64,000 nt of DNA from Pseudorhodobacter antarcticus (GTDB lineage Bacteria; Pseudomonadota; Alphaproteobacteria; Rhodobacterales; Rhodobacteraceae): the NCBI RefSeq assembly GCF_900110135.1, contig NZ_FOCO01000017.1:1-64000 (forward strand), given 5' to 3'. The notes below the pieces were generated by a model. That model saw nothing but the letters and a program-made list of their open reading frames with translations. It searched no databases and was not told the origin of the DNA. Below, piece after piece: positions 52,494 through 61,912 of the stretch. The position numbers and the translations under genes are program-made. Each line of letters starts with the position of its first letter. The first letter of the stretch is position 1.

Positions 52494-53939
52494 TTACCCG
52501 GCGTCGTTGTCCCAGCCGGAAATGGCTTTGGCTTCCAAAAACTCCTCCAGCCCCCAGTGGCCGCCTTCGCGGGCGCGGCCGGATGATTTGACGCCACCGA
52601 ATGGCGATCCGGCGCCGCGGGATTTGCCGTTCATTTCCACCATGCCCGACCGCAGTTTGCGTGACATGCGGTTGCGGCGTGCGCCGTCGGTGGATTGGAC
52701 GTAGTTGGTGAGGCCGTAGGGCGTGTCGTTGGCGATGCGCACTGCGTCCTCTTCGGTATCAAACGGGATCATCGACAGCACGGGGCCAAAGATTTCTTCG
52801 CGCTCAATCGTCATACCCGGTTTTACATCCGCAAACACCGTGGGGCGGACGTAGAAGCCTTTGTTCAGCCCATCGGGCAAGCCCGGGCCGCCTGCGATCA
52901 GGCGCGCGCCCTCATCAATTCCTTTTTGGATGAAGCCTTGGATTTGGTCCCATTGGCGGCGGTTCACCACGGGGCCGATGTGGCGGCCGGGTTCAGACGC
53001 GGGGCCGACTTTAATGCCGCCCGCCACTTCGGCCGCGATTTCCACCGCTTTGTCATAGATGCTGCGTTCCACCAGCATCCGGCTTGGCGCATTACAGCTT
53101 TGCCCCGAGTTGTTCATCATATGCAGAACACCGCGTTTCACCGCCTTGTCATCGGCATCGGCGAAAATCACGTTTGCGCCTTTGCCGCCCAGTTCCAGCG
53201 TCACGCGTTTCAGCGTTTCCGCCGCCGCAACCGAAATTGCACGCCCCGCGCGGGTGGAGCCTGTGAACGAGATCATTTCAACATCCGGGTGCGACGACAG
53301 CTGCGACCCGACCCCCATGCCATCGCCATTCACCAAGTTGAACACGCCTGCGGGCACGCCTGCATCATGGCAAAATTCGGCGAACAGCATCGACGATAAA
53401 GGGCTTTCCTCGGACGGTTTCAGCACACACGTGCAGCCTGCCAGCAACGCGGGAATCGCCTTTAGCGTGACTTGGTTCATTGGCCAGTTCCACGGGGTGA
53501 TCAGGGCCACCACGCCAATCGGTTCCATCGCAATCCGGTCATTTGGCGCGTGGGGGCCAAGGGGGCGGATCCATTCCATCGCGTCAAATGCGGTCAGGAA
53601 ATTTTCCAGATGCCACGGCAGGCACGGCGCTTGATCATTGCGCGACATGTCAATTGGCGCGCCCATTTCCAGGCTGATGGCTTGTGCCATTTCCTCGGCC
53701 CGCTGGTTATATTGGTCCAAGATGCCAGCCACGATGCGGCGTCGTTCGGCGGGCGGTGTCACGGACCATGTTTCAAAGGCGGTTTTCGCGGCGGCCACGG
53801 CGGCGTCGGTATCGGCCTGCGCGCCAAGCGAGATGACGGCGCAGACATCTTCGGTCGATGGGTCGATCACGTCGCAATCGCGCGGCGCAGACGGTGCGAC
53901 CCATTGGCCATTGATGTAAAATTTGCGTTTGTCGAGCAT
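52494..53939 (-). CDS. NAD(P)-dependent aldehyde dehydrogenase
   Basis: The 481-aa ALDH-superfamily enzyme has ALITPWNWPMNQVTLKAIPA (cofactor loop), FTGSTRAGRAI, VTLELGGKGANVIFADAD with the general base Glu, and NNSGQSCNAPSRMLVERS with the catalytic Cys. EEIFGPVLSMIPFD and SGAGSPFGGVKSSGRAREGG-type C-terminal blocks follow. It oxidises an aldehyde to the acid; the specific substrate cannot be predicted. Single gene. Confidence 0.92.
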   Translation of the reverse strand: MLDKRKFYINGQWVAPSAPRDCDVIDPSTEDVCAVISLGAQADTDAAVAAAKTAFETWSVTPPAERRRIVAGILDQYNQRAEEMAQAISLEMGAPIDMSRNDQAPCLPWHLENFLTAFDAMEWIRPLGPHAPNDRIAMEPIGVVALITPWNWPMNQVTLKAIPALLAGCTCVLKPSEESPLSSMLFAEFCHDAGVPAGVFNLVNGDGMGVGSQLSSHPDVEMISFTGSTRAGRAISVAAAETLKRVTLELGGKGANVIFADADDKAVKRGVLHMMNNSGQSCNAPSRMLVERSIYDKAVEIAAEVAGGIKVGPASEPGRHIGPVVNRRQWDQIQGFIQKGIDEGARLIAGGPGLPDGLNKGFYVRPTVFADVKPGMTIEREEIFGPVLSMIPFDTEEDAVRIANDTPYGLTNYVQSTDGARRNRMSRKLRSGMVEMNGKSRGAGSPFGGVKSSGRAREGGHWGLEEFLEAKAISGWDNDAG

Positions 53940-54134
53940 TGCGGCCTCCCATTATTTCTTTGCATCAACGTGGCACCGGAACGGCGGACCTGCAAGGCCG
54001 CGCGGTGGGGGAAAGCGGTTTGGGCGGGGCGTTTGCGGCGGGAAGCTGTTTCTTTTTGACGCAAGGCGGGGTTCGGGGGTGTTAATATGCGAAAAACCGC
54101 ATATGTCAGGGGCAGCTTAGACAAAGGAAACATC

Positions 54135-54791
54135 ATGTCCGTTCGCATCAACGATATTGCCCCCGATTTCACCGCCAACAGCACCGCTGGCCAGATCAAG
54201 CTGCATGACTGGATTGGCGACAGCTATGCCATCATTTTCAGCCACCCGCGCGATTTTACCCCCGTTTGCACCACGGAATTTGGCGCAGTGGCGCAATTGG
54301 CCCCCGAATTTGCCAAACGCAAAACCAAGGTTCTGGGTGTGTCGGTTGATTCGGTCGAAGAGCATGTGAAATGGAAAAACGACATTGCCGCCTTTGCCGG
54401 TGCGCCCGCCGATTTCCCGATCATTGATGATACATCGCTGACCGTGTCCAAGGCGTTTGACATGCTGCCCGCCGATTATTATCTGCCCGGCGCGGACCGC
54501 ACCCCTGCCAACACCGCCACCGTGCGCGCGGTTTATATCATTGGGCCGGACAAAAAAATCCGCCTGACCATGACATACCCAATGTCCGTGGGCCGCAATT
54601 TTGCCGAGATTTTGCGCGCATTGGATGCGGTGCAGGCCACCGACGGTGTGCCGATCGCCACGCCCGCCAACTGGGTGCCGGGGCAAGATGTGATTGTCGC
54701 CAATTCGTTGGACAACGCGGCGGCGGAGGCAAAGTTTGGCCCGCTGGATATCAAACTGCCCTATTTGCGGTTTGCCAAAGCGCCGAAATAA
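54135..54791 (+). CDS. 1-Cys (Prx6-type) peroxiredoxin
   Basis: The 218-aa protein has the peroxidatic motif SHPRDFTPVCTTEFGAVAQL (about C46), and the extended C-terminal dimerisation arm (DAVQATDGVPIATPANWVPGQ) that marks the Prx6 group. It reduces H2O2 and organic peroxides. AAAGGAAACATC precedes the ATG at 54135; the 16 in-frame codons upstream lack the family sequence. Confidence 0.93.
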   Translation: MSVRINDIAPDFTANSTAGQIKLHDWIGDSYAIIFSHPRDFTPVCTTEFGAVAQLAPEFAKRKTKVLGVSVDSVEEHVKWKNDIAAFAGAPADFPIIDDTSLTVSKAFDMLPADYYLPGADRTPANTATVRAVYIIGPDKKIRLTMTYPMSVGRNFAEILRALDAVQATDGVPIATPANWVPGQDVIVANSLDNAAAEAKFGPLDIKLPYLRFAKAPK

Positions 54792-54802
54792 CCATTCACT
54801 TG

Positions 54803-54842
54803 CCGCTTTCCTTTTGGGCGCAAACCCCCTAAGGGAAAGCGG
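54803..54842 (+). terminator. Inverted repeat between the peroxiredoxin gene and rpsO
   Basis: CCGCTTTCC (54803-54811) and GGAAAGCGG (54834-54842) pair perfectly across a 22-nt loop, 11 bp after the peroxiredoxin stop. No T-run; weak terminator or leader structure of rpsO. Confidence 0.3.
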
Positions 54843-54923
54843 TCCCGACCTGTTCGGGGCATTAAGGGCCTTGCTGGACGACATCCCGGCACGTGCCGTC
54901 ACAATTCAACCACGGAGAACCCG

Positions 54924-55193
54924 ATGTCGATTACGCCAGAACTGAAAGCCCAACTGATCAAAGACTATGCCACCAAAGAAGGTGACACTGGGTCGCCCGA
55001 AGTGCAGGTTGCCATTTTGACCTCGCGCATCTCGACCCTGACCGAGCATTTTAAGGGCCACAAAAAAGACAATCATTCCCGTCGTGGGTTGTTGATGATG
55101 GTGGCCTTGCGCCGCAAGCTGTTGGATTACACCAAATCCAAAAGCGATGAGCGGTATCAGACCTTGATCAAGCGTTTGGGCATCCGCCGCTAA
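54924..55193 (+). CDS. rpsO: 30S ribosomal protein S15
   Basis: 89 aa, the standard length: [32 protein letters not shown], then [20 protein letters not shown] and [14 protein letters not shown]. It binds the central domain of 16S rRNA. In most proteobacteria rpsO is directly followed by pnp and preceded by truB; here a Wza-like gene separates it from pnp, and truB is on the other strand 6 kb away. Confidence 0.98.
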   Translation: MSITPELKAQLIKDYATKEGDTGSPEVQVAILTSRISTLTEHFKGHKKDNHSRRGLLMMVALRRKLLDYTKSKSDERYQTLIKRLGIRR

Positions 55194-55222
55194 GGCGCGG
55201 CCCAGCCGATTGATTTTACACG

Positions 55223-55249
55223 ATGCCCGCACCCAAAAGGTGCGGGCAT
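55223..55249 (+). terminator. rpsO terminator
   Basis: ATGCCCGCACC (55223-55233) pairs perfectly with 55239-55249 over a CAAAA loop, followed by TTCGCGTTTT. Located 29 bp after the rpsO stop. Confidence 0.7.
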
Positions 55250-55411
55250 TTCGCGTTTTGGTGGCCGCGTGCGTGATTTTGTTATGCAGATCAATTGTTT
55301 CACAGAATGTGATAGGGACACACAATATATAGCAGGCGCATTGCCTCAGCCCACAATCATGGCTATAGATTCAGGTTTGGGGGGTGGTCTTGGCTGCACA
55401 AGGATCGCCCG

Positions 55412-56560
55412 ATGATGAGCGGGTTTGACCTTATGACGTATTGGCTGCGCCTTATGACTGGCTTGTTTTTGGCGTTTGCGCTGGGGGCCTGCGCATTGCC
55501 GCGCGGCGGGCCTATCCAAAGTGAGATTACCAAGAAAAGTGGCCAAACATCGGGCGAATACAGCGTTGTCGCGATCAGCCAGCAAAATATTGACCAGTTG
55601 AACGGGTGGGCCACGCCAAACAAAGCGGCGACGCAGGGCTGGCCGAGCGCGGGGCGTGGGGGCACCAGCAGCAAGATCAAACCGGGGGATCGCATCAGCC
55701 TGACAGTTTGGGAGAATGAGGCGAACGCGTTGTTGACGCCCGGAAACCAGAAATCGGTGCAATTGGCGAACATTGTGGTCAGCCCGACAGGCAAGATTTT
55801 CCTGCCCTACATCGGCGATTACACCATCAGCAATCAAACCCCGGATGTGGCGCGGGCGGAATTGCAGGAAAAAATGGGCACCATTTTGACGTCACCGCAG
55901 GTGCAAATCTCGGTCGATGCGGGGCGACAGAACACGGTTGATTTGGTGGGCGGCGTGGCAAAGCCGGGCAATTACGCGATGCCGGACCAAAACCTGTCGG
56001 TGCTGGGATTGTTAAGCCTTGGGGGTGGGATTCCGTCTGGGTTGCGCAACCCGCAGCTGCGGTTGCTGCGGTTGCTGCGCGGCGACAAGGTGTATGGCAT
56101 ATCTGCCAGCAGCGTGATGTCGGACCCGGCCAAGGATGCGTTGATCCGGGGCGGTGACAAGCTGATTGTCAGCGACGACAAGCGGTATTTTCTGGCGCTT
56201 GGTGCGGCGCAAAGGCAAAGCCAGATCTTTTTCCCGCAAGAACATGTCAGTGCTTTGGATGCTATGGCCCTGATCGGTGGGTTGGAGGCGACACGCGCCA
56301 ACCCCGAAGCGATTTTGGTTTTGCGCAATTATGCGGCGGGGGCGCTGCGCCAAGACGGCACGGGCCCCGACAACCGCCAGATGATTTTTACGTTGGATTT
56401 GACCAGTGCGGACGGTTTGTTCAGCGCACAAAAGTTTGAAATTGCGGGCGATGATGTGGTTATCGTTGCGGAATCCCCGGTTGTGGGGCTGCGCACGGTG
56501 CTGACCATGATCGGGCAAAGCGTTGGCCTTGCGCGCAATGTGTCGAACGTGTCCAACTGA
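55412..56560 (+). CDS. Wza-like polysaccharide export lipoprotein
   Basis: The 382-aa protein has a lipoprotein signal (LFLAFALGACALPRGG, lipobox Cys about 28), a poly_export domain starting IKPGDRISLTVWENEANALL and continuing VVSPTGKIFLPYIGDYTISN, and two SLBB-like segments (VDLVGGVAKPGNY; YFLALGAAQRQSQIFFP). It should form the outer-membrane channel for capsule or exopolysaccharide. No polysaccharide synthesis genes, Wzc or Wzb lie beside it. AAGGA 7 nt upstream supports 55412. It sits between rpsO and pnp. Confidence 0.88.
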   Translation: MMSGFDLMTYWLRLMTGLFLAFALGACALPRGGPIQSEITKKSGQTSGEYSVVAISQQNIDQLNGWATPNKAATQGWPSAGRGGTSSKIKPGDRISLTVWENEANALLTPGNQKSVQLANIVVSPTGKIFLPYIGDYTISNQTPDVARAELQEKMGTILTSPQVQISVDAGRQNTVDLVGGVAKPGNYAMPDQNLSVLGLLSLGGGIPSGLRNPQLRLLRLLRGDKVYGISASSVMSDPAKDALIRGGDKLIVSDDKRYFLALGAAQRQSQIFFPQEHVSALDAMALIGGLEATRANPEAILVLRNYAAGALRQDGTGPDNRQMIFTLDLTSADGLFSAQKFEIAGDDVVIVAESPVVGLRTVLTMIGQSVGLARNVSNVSN

Positions 56561-56699
56561 AGGGCGCAGCCCGGTCTTGGTTGGCGGCGTGCCGCTGGCT
56601 TGGTTGGCGGCCATCCCCCTTCCCAAACCCCCTGTTTTCCTGTAGACGCGCGCCATCTGTGACGTGAGGCCCGCCCCCGGCCACATGCAAAGGATAGGG

Positions 56700-56760
56700 G
56701 GCGGCGGCAATGGGGCCGCTATGTAACGGGGGGCCCGGAGCGCCGGGATGCCCCTAATGA
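56700..56760 (+). promoter_or_regulatory. GC-rich structured leader of pnp
   Basis: The 60 nt before pnp contain short hairpins, GCGGC..GCCGC near 56701-56719 and CCCGG/CCGGG at 56734-56747, then a GAGGAACG ribosome site. E. coli pnp is autoregulated by cleavage of a leader stem; a similar role is possible but not shown. The gap 56561-56700 shows nothing else. Confidence 0.3.
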
Positions 56761-56770
56761 GGAACGATGA

Positions 56771-58900
56771 ATGTTTAACGTAACGAAAAAGTCGATCGAA
56801 TGGGGCGGTGAAACGCTGACGCTGGAAACGGGCAAAGTGGCCCGTCAGGCTGATGGTTCGGTCATTGCGACCATGGGTGAAACCAGCGTCATGGCCAACG
56901 TGACCTTTGCGAAATCGCAAAAGCCGGGCCAGGATTTCTTTCCCCTGACAGTGCATTACCAAGAACGCTATTACGCCGCCGGCAAAGTGCCAGGCGGCTT
57001 TTTCAAGCGTGAGGCGCGGCCTTCTGAAAAAGAAACGCTGACCTCGCGGTTGATCGACCGTCCCATCCGCCCGCTGTTCGTGGATGGATTCAAAAACGAA
57101 GTTCTGTTGATTGTGACCGTGCTGTCGCATGATTTGGAAAATGAGCCTGATGTGCTGGCGATGATCGCCGCATCGGCAGCACTGACCATTTCGGGCGCGC
57201 CGTTCATGGGGCCAATCGCGGGTTGCCGCGTTGGTTTTTCCAAAGGGGCATATGTTCTGAACCCGTCTTGCGACGATATGATGAACTTGCGCAACAACCC
57301 AGAACAGCGTTTGGATCTGGTCGTTGCAGGCACCAAAGACGCCGTGATGATGGTGGAATCTGAGGCGTATGAGCTGTCCGAGGATGAAATGCTGGGCGCG
57401 GTGAAATTCGCGCATGACAGCATCCAGCCGGTGATCGACATGATCATGGACTTTGCCGATGATTGCGCGAAAGAGCCGTTTGAATTTACGGCCCCCGATT
57501 ATTCCGCGCTGTCCGCCCGCGTGAAAGCGGTTGGTGTAACGCAAATGCGCGCCGCCTTCGCAATCCGCGACAAGCAAGAGCGTACGACCGCAATTTCGGC
57601 CGCCGTGGCCGCGATCAAAGCCGGTCTGTCGGACGAAGACAAAGCCAACGATAACCTTGGCGCGTCGATCAAGGATCTGGAAGCGGGCGTGTTGCGTGGC
57701 GATATCATCAACGGCTCTGCCCGGATTGATGGCCGCGACACCACCACCATCCGTCCTATCGTTTCCGAGACTGGCATCCTGCCGCGCACCCACGGGTCCG
57801 CGCTGTTCACCCGCGGCGAAACCCAAGGTCTGGTTGTGACCACATTGGGCACGGGCGAGGATGAACAGTTCATCGACGCGCTGACCGGGACGTCCAAATC
57901 CAACTTCTTGCTGCACTATAACTTCCCCCCCTATTCGGTGGGCGAAGTGGGCCGTTTTGGCCCCCCTGGCCGTCGTGAAATTGGTCACGGCAAGCTGGCG
58001 TGGCGTGCGTTGCAGGCAGTTTTGCCAGCGGCGACCGATTTCCCATACACCATTCGTGTGGTGTCGGAGATTACGGAAAGCAACGGCTCGTCGTCGATGG
58101 CGTCTGTTTGCGGTGGTTCGTTGTCCATGATGGACGCGGGCGTGCCGTTGAAGGCACCGGTTGCCGGCGTGGCGATGGGCCTGATCATGGATGATGATGG
58201 CAAGTTTGCCATCCTGTCGGATATCTTGGGTGACGAAGATCACCTTGGCGACATGGATTTCAAAGTGGCTGGCACCGAAGCCGGGATTACATCCTTGCAG
58301 ATGGACATCAAAATCGCAGGCATCACGCCCGCGATTATGGAAAAAGCGCTGGCACAGGCCAAAGCGGGCCGGATGCACATCTTGGGCGAAATGGCCAAAG
58401 CGTTGACATCGGCGCAGGCGTTTTCGGCCTATGCGCCAAAGATCGAAACGATGACCGTGCCCACCGATAAAATCCGCGAAGTGATCGGGTCGGGCGGCAA
58501 AGTTATCCGTGAGATCGTCGAAGTGTCGGGTGCAAAGGTTGATATCAACGATGATGGCGTGATCAAAATCGCGTCCAACAACGCGGAAAACATCAAGAAA
58601 GCCTATGACATGATCTGGTCGATCGTGGCAGAGCCGGAAGAGGGCAAGGTTTACACTGGTAAGGTTGTGAAGCTGGTCGATTTCGGAGCGTTCGTGAACT
58701 TCTTTGGCAAGCGTGATGGTTTGGTGCATGTGTCCCAGATCGCCAACAAGCGTTTGCAGCACCCGAATGAGGCGCTGAAAGAAGGTCAAGAAGTTAAAGT
58801 GAAGCTGCTGGGCTTTGACGATCGTGGCAAGGTGCGGTTGGGCATGAAAATGGTCGATCAAGAAACCGGTGCCGAGATTGCCGAAGTTTCCGAAGGCTGA
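56771..58900 (+). CDS. pnp: Polyribonucleotide nucleotidyltransferase (PNPase)
   Basis: The 709-aa phosphorolytic exoribonuclease has two RNase PH domains (first to about residue 220, second about 300-540 with [20 protein letters not shown] and the Asp pair in [18 protein letters not shown]). A KH domain follows ([16 protein letters not shown]) and then an S1 domain ([21 protein letters not shown]). Core of the RNA degradosome with RNase E in alphaproteobacteria. Strong terminator follows at 58921. Confidence 0.98.
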   Translation: MFNVTKKSIEWGGETLTLETGKVARQADGSVIATMGETSVMANVTFAKSQKPGQDFFPLTVHYQERYYAAGKVPGGFFKREARPSEKETLTSRLIDRPIRPLFVDGFKNEVLLIVTVLSHDLENEPDVLAMIAASAALTISGAPFMGPIAGCRVGFSKGAYVLNPSCDDMMNLRNNPEQRLDLVVAGTKDAVMMVESEAYELSEDEMLGAVKFAHDSIQPVIDMIMDFADDCAKEPFEFTAPDYSALSARVKAVGVTQMRAAFAIRDKQERTTAISAAVAAIKAGLSDEDKANDNLGASIKDLEAGVLRGDIINGSARIDGRDTTTIRPIVSETGILPRTHGSALFTRGETQGLVVTTLGTGEDEQFIDALTGTSKSNFLLHYNFPPYSVGEVGRFGPPGRREIGHGKLAWRALQAVLPAATDFPYTIRVVSEITESNGSSSMASVCGGSLSMMDAGVPLKAPVAGVAMGLIMDDDGKFAILSDILGDEDHLGDMDFKVAGTEAGITSLQMDIKIAGITPAIMEKALAQAKAGRMHILGEMAKALTSAQAFSAYAPKIETMTVPTDKIREVIGSGGKVIREIVEVSGAKVDINDDGVIKIASNNAENIKKAYDMIWSIVAEPEEGKVYTGKVVKLVDFGAFVNFFGKRDGLVHVSQIANKRLQHPNEALKEGQEVKVKLLGFDDRGKVRLGMKMVDQETGAEIAEVSEG

Positions 58901-58920
58901 TGCTGTGAGATGATCTGAGG

Positions 58921-58949
58921 GGCCCCGGTGGAAACGCCGGGGCCTTTTT
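58921..58949 (+). terminator. pnp terminator
   Basis: GGCCCCGGTG (58921-58930) pairs with 58935-58944 over a GAAA tetraloop, one G-T pair, then TTTTT. Canonical. Confidence 0.9.
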
Positions 58950-58984
58950 GTTTGGGGTTTCAAGGCAGGGGGCGCTGCCCCCTA

Positions 58985-59016
58985 ACGCCTATTTGCCCTT
59001 TCGGGCAAATAGGCGT
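58985..59016. repeat. Perfect 14-bp hairpin between pnp and the DUF1643 gene
   Basis: ACGCCTATTTGCCC (58985-58998) pairs with 59003-59016 over a TTTC loop. A smaller GGGGGC/GCCCCC dyad precedes it, and a degenerate copy of the intergenic motif follows (59024-59045, GGATATTTTTGAACAGAAAA). Confidence 0.7.
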
Positions 59017-59058
59017 ACCCCCGGGATATTTTTGAACAGAAAAAGGGGTGGAGTGGGT

Positions 59059-59565
59059 GTGATTACCAAGCGGTTTACCAAAGGCGATGCGGAAAGTGTG
59101 GCGGAGTATTCAGCGTGTGAGGCGTACCGTTATGCGTTGACGCGGGTGTGGGATGCGGCAGGTGGTAAGGTGGCGTTTGTGATGTTGAACCCATCGACCG
59201 CGACCGAGGTGCAGAATGACCCGACGGTGGAGCGGTGCGAACGGCGCGCGCGGGTGTTGGGGTTTGGCGCGTTTCGGGTGGTCAATATTTTTGCCTATCG
59301 CGCGACCGATCCGCGCGTGATGCGGGCGCAGGCGGACCCTGTTGGACCGGGCAATGATGCGGCGATATTGGCGGCGGCGGATTGGGCGGACCGGGTGGTG
59401 TGCGGCTGGGGCAATCATGGGGCGCATTTGGGGCGCGGTATTGTGGTGGCGGCGGCTTTGCGGGGGTCAGGGCGGCCGTTGTATCAGTTGGGGTTGACCA
59501 AGGATGGGCAGCCAAAGCACCCTTTGTACATCAGTTACGATCGCCAGCCCGAGGTTTGGGGCTAG
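59059..59565 (+). CDS. DUF1643 family protein
   Basis: The 168-aa protein from a GTG (59059; 59053 also possible) contains KVAFVMLNPSTATEVQNDPT, VERCERRARVLGFGAF, VVNIFAYRATDP and VVCGWGNHGAHLGRG, the defining blocks of DUF1643. The family is often found on phages or near restriction and modification genes, but its function is unknown. It ends 12 bp before the converging RTX gene. Confidence 0.85.
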   Translation: MITKRFTKGDAESVAEYSACEAYRYALTRVWDAAGGKVAFVMLNPSTATEVQNDPTVERCERRARVLGFGAFRVVNIFAYRATDPRVMRAQADPVGPGNDAAILAAADWADRVVCGWGNHGAHLGRGIVVAAALRGSGRPLYQLGLTKDGQPKHPLYISYDRQPEVWG

Positions 59566-59577
59566 GCCTGCGGTGGG

Positions 59578-60780
59578 TTAAAAACTGCTGGAGGGCATTA
59601 GCGTGAGTTGATCGACCGTTAGCCCAGCACCGTTTGTGATCACGGCCAAGGGGATACCATCCAGCCAAACGGTGGCGTCGCTGGACCCATCATCGGTGAT
59701 CAGTTCGACATGCGGATCGGGGTGGGCTGTGGCATCGTACAAGATCACGATGTCATCTTCAGCCGGGTCATAATCGGTAATATGGGCCATCGACCCATCC
59801 CCAATCCAATCGCCCAAGGTGAATATATCAGCGCCCATGCCGCCATGCGCGTAATCGCCCGCGCCGATCATCAGCGTGTCATCGCCATCGCCACCGTTCA
59901 GGAAATCGCTGCCCTGGCTGTCGCTGGGGGTGTCGGGGTCAAAGCCCCATAGCGTATCGTTGCCTGCGTTGCCGTCCAGCGTGTCATGGCCCGCGCCGCC
60001 TTGCAGCACATCATCGTCATAGCCGCCTGCCACCCAATCCTCGCCCACACCGCCCAACAGGCTGTCATTGCCCGCGCCGCCGATCAGGCTGTCGTCGCCA
60101 TCATCGCCCAGCAGCGTGTCATCATCCATATGCCCGGTCAGGCTGTCATTACCTGCGCCGCCCGCGATCTGGTCGTGGCCATCATTGCCTTGGACCACAT
60201 CATCGCCGTCATCGCCCGACAGGCTGTCATTGCCAGCGCTGCCGTCGATGTTGTCATCGCCGTACCCACCCGAAATCAAATCGTCACCTGCACGCCCACC
60301 CAACACATCGTTACCACCACCCCCATCAACCGTATCCGCCCCCGCGTCGCCGGTCAAAATATCATCGTCATTCCAGCCCTGAATCTGGATGTTTTCTGAT
60401 GCAAGCGGGGGGGTATCGGTGGAATCGGTATTTTCATCGGGGCCAAGGGCGGTGGCACGATCTGGATCTGCGGTGGGTGTTGGATTAGCGGCGTCTTGGG
60501 GGGTGGCATCGCTTTCGGCCGCGCCGGAATCGGTTTCGGCCGCGCCGGAATCGGTTTCGGTATCGCGATCGATAAATTCCAGCAGATCGCTGGTGCTTTC
60601 GGTTGCCGCCGCAGGTTGCAGGGCGTCATCCTCTGTCTCGGTCAGGGGGGTGTCGTCGGTATTTTGGGCCTTTGCACCAGACATCAGCCCATCTGCCATG
60701 AACCCAGCAAACAGCGCCCCAAATATCCCTAAAAGTCCCAACATCGCCGCCGCCCCCGCTTTGACATCCCGCGATGTCAC
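59578..60780 (-). CDS. Second membrane-anchored RTX protein
   Basis: The 400-aa protein has an N-terminal hydrophobic anchor (about residues 10-30, AAAMLGLLGIFGALFAGFMA), a very acidic low-complexity linker with a duplicated ETDSGAA heptad, then RTX Ca2+-binding repeats (about residues 135-290, GGxGNDxLxG) and a C-terminal beta domain (ITDYDPAEDDIVILYD). It has the same order of parts as the protein at 30979 but little identity outside the repeats. No type I secretion genes adjoin. It probably lies on the periplasmic or outer face, stabilised by Ca2+. Confidence 0.85.
   Translation of the reverse strand: MTSRDVKAGAAAMLGLLGIFGALFAGFMADGLMSGAKAQNTDDTPLTETEDDALQPAAATESTSDLLEFIDRDTETDSGAAETDSGAAESDATPQDAANPTPTADPDRATALGPDENTDSTDTPPLASENIQIQGWNDDDILTGDAGADTVDGGGGNDVLGGRAGDDLISGGYGDDNIDGSAGNDSLSGDDGDDVVQGNDGHDQIAGGAGNDSLTGHMDDDTLLGDDGDDSLIGGAGNDSLLGGVGEDWVAGGYDDDVLQGGAGHDTLDGNAGNDTLWGFDPDTPSDSQGSDFLNGGDGDDTLMIGAGDYAHGGMGADIFTLGDWIGDGSMAHITDYDPAEDDIVILYDATAHPDPHVELITDDGSSDATVWLDGIPLAVITNGAGLTVDQLTLMPSSSF
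60513..60554. repeat. Tandem 21-bp repeat inside the RTX gene linker
   Basis: Two identical 21-bp units (60513-60533 and 60534-60554), with a partial third, encode the repeated ETDSGAA in the acidic linker. In-frame and therefore able to vary in number without breaking the gene. Confidence 0.8.
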
Positions 60781-60946
60781 ACGTCTTGTTAACCATTATG
60801 GCGGATAAACCGCTGTAATCATTCAGAATATAGGGGCGAGCATGGCATGAAAATGCGTATCAATCCAGCAAACCGGGGGGCTGCCGCGACACTTTCTGCG
60901 GGCGTGGTTAAAATTTAGGGGCGTGACCCCGCGCGCAGGGGTGCGA

Positions 60947-61852
60947 TCAATCGTTGAACACGCGCGACGGGTGCAATTCGCCCGCCTTATATTGCCCCAC
61001 GGCCACGGCGCGGCCCATGTAGCTTGCCCACGCTTCATCCCCGAATTCGGCGTTTGAAGTTAGCACCATACCGGGGTTGCCGTTTTTCAAACGCGCCGCC
61101 CCTTCGGCTGTGGTGGGCAGTTCGGGCAAATCGGCAAGCCCCAGCTCCAGCGGCAGCAAATACGCGTCCAGTTCGGGCGATTTTGCCTGCGCGTCCAGCA
61201 CCTCTAGCGAAATCCCCTGTTCGGCGGTGAACGGGCCGGACCACGTGCGCCGCAGCCACAACACATGCCCCAAACAGCCCAAATCAGCGCCCAAATCCCG
61301 CGCGATGGACCGCACATAGCCGCCTTTGCCGCAAACCATTTCCAATTCCACATGGTCGGCATCTGGGCGTGCAATCATCTCCAACCGGTCCACCCACAAA
61401 TCGCGGGCGGCCAAATCCATTTCGCCGCCTGCGCGCGCGATGTCATAGGCGCGTTCGCCTTCCACCTTTACGGCGGAAAACTGGGGCGGGATTTGTTGGA
61501 TATTGCCGCGAAATGCCGCCAAACCTGCGGCAATTTCGGCATCACTGGGGCGCAGATCGCGGGTCTCAATCACCTCGCCTTCGGCATCATCGGTGCGGGT
61601 GGCCACGCCAAGGCGCACCACAAATCGGTAACATTTCAACGCATCGGTGATGTAGGGCACGGTTTTGGTCGCCTCGCCCAGCGCTATCGCCAACACGCCT
61701 GTCGCGTCGGGGTCCAGCGTGCCCGCATGGCCCGCCTTTTGCGCATCAAACGCCCATTTCACCTTGTTCACCACCGATGTGGATGTGATGCCCGCAGGTT
61801 TATCCACCACCAGCCAGCCGGAAATTGCGCGGCCTTTGCGTTTGCGTGCCAT
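60947..61852 (-). CDS. truB: tRNA pseudouridine-55 synthase
   Basis: The 301-aa enzyme has [21 protein letters not shown] and [20 protein letters not shown] with the catalytic Asp in GTLDP, then [20 protein letters not shown] and [19 protein letters not shown]. It makes the universal T-loop pseudouridine. Third gene of rbfA - phosphodiester glycosidase - truB on the minus strand, 60 bp after the glycosidase. Confidence 0.97.
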   Translation of the reverse strand: MARKRKGRAISGWLVVDKPAGITSTSVVNKVKWAFDAQKAGHAGTLDPDATGVLAIALGEATKTVPYITDALKCYRFVVRLGVATRTDDAEGEVIETRDLRPSDAEIAAGLAAFRGNIQQIPPQFSAVKVEGERAYDIARAGGEMDLAARDLWVDRLEMIARPDADHVELEMVCGKGGYVRSIARDLGADLGCLGHVLWLRRTWSGPFTAEQGISLEVLDAQAKSPELDAYLLPLELGLADLPELPTTAEGAARLKNGNPGMVLTSNAEFGDEAWASYMGRAVAVGQYKAGELHPSRVFND

Positions 61853-61912
61853 GATGCCCCCTTTTGCGAAAACCCGTGGCTACAGCGCGCGCGCAGACCC
61901 GTCAAGCGCGGC

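Noticed and set aside
56012-58963. Open minus-strand frame of 983 codons opposite pnp and the Wza-like gene
   Set aside because: It mirrors the codon bias of two certain genes, is rich in His/Arg/Gln and shows no domain. A GC-rich antisense shadow.
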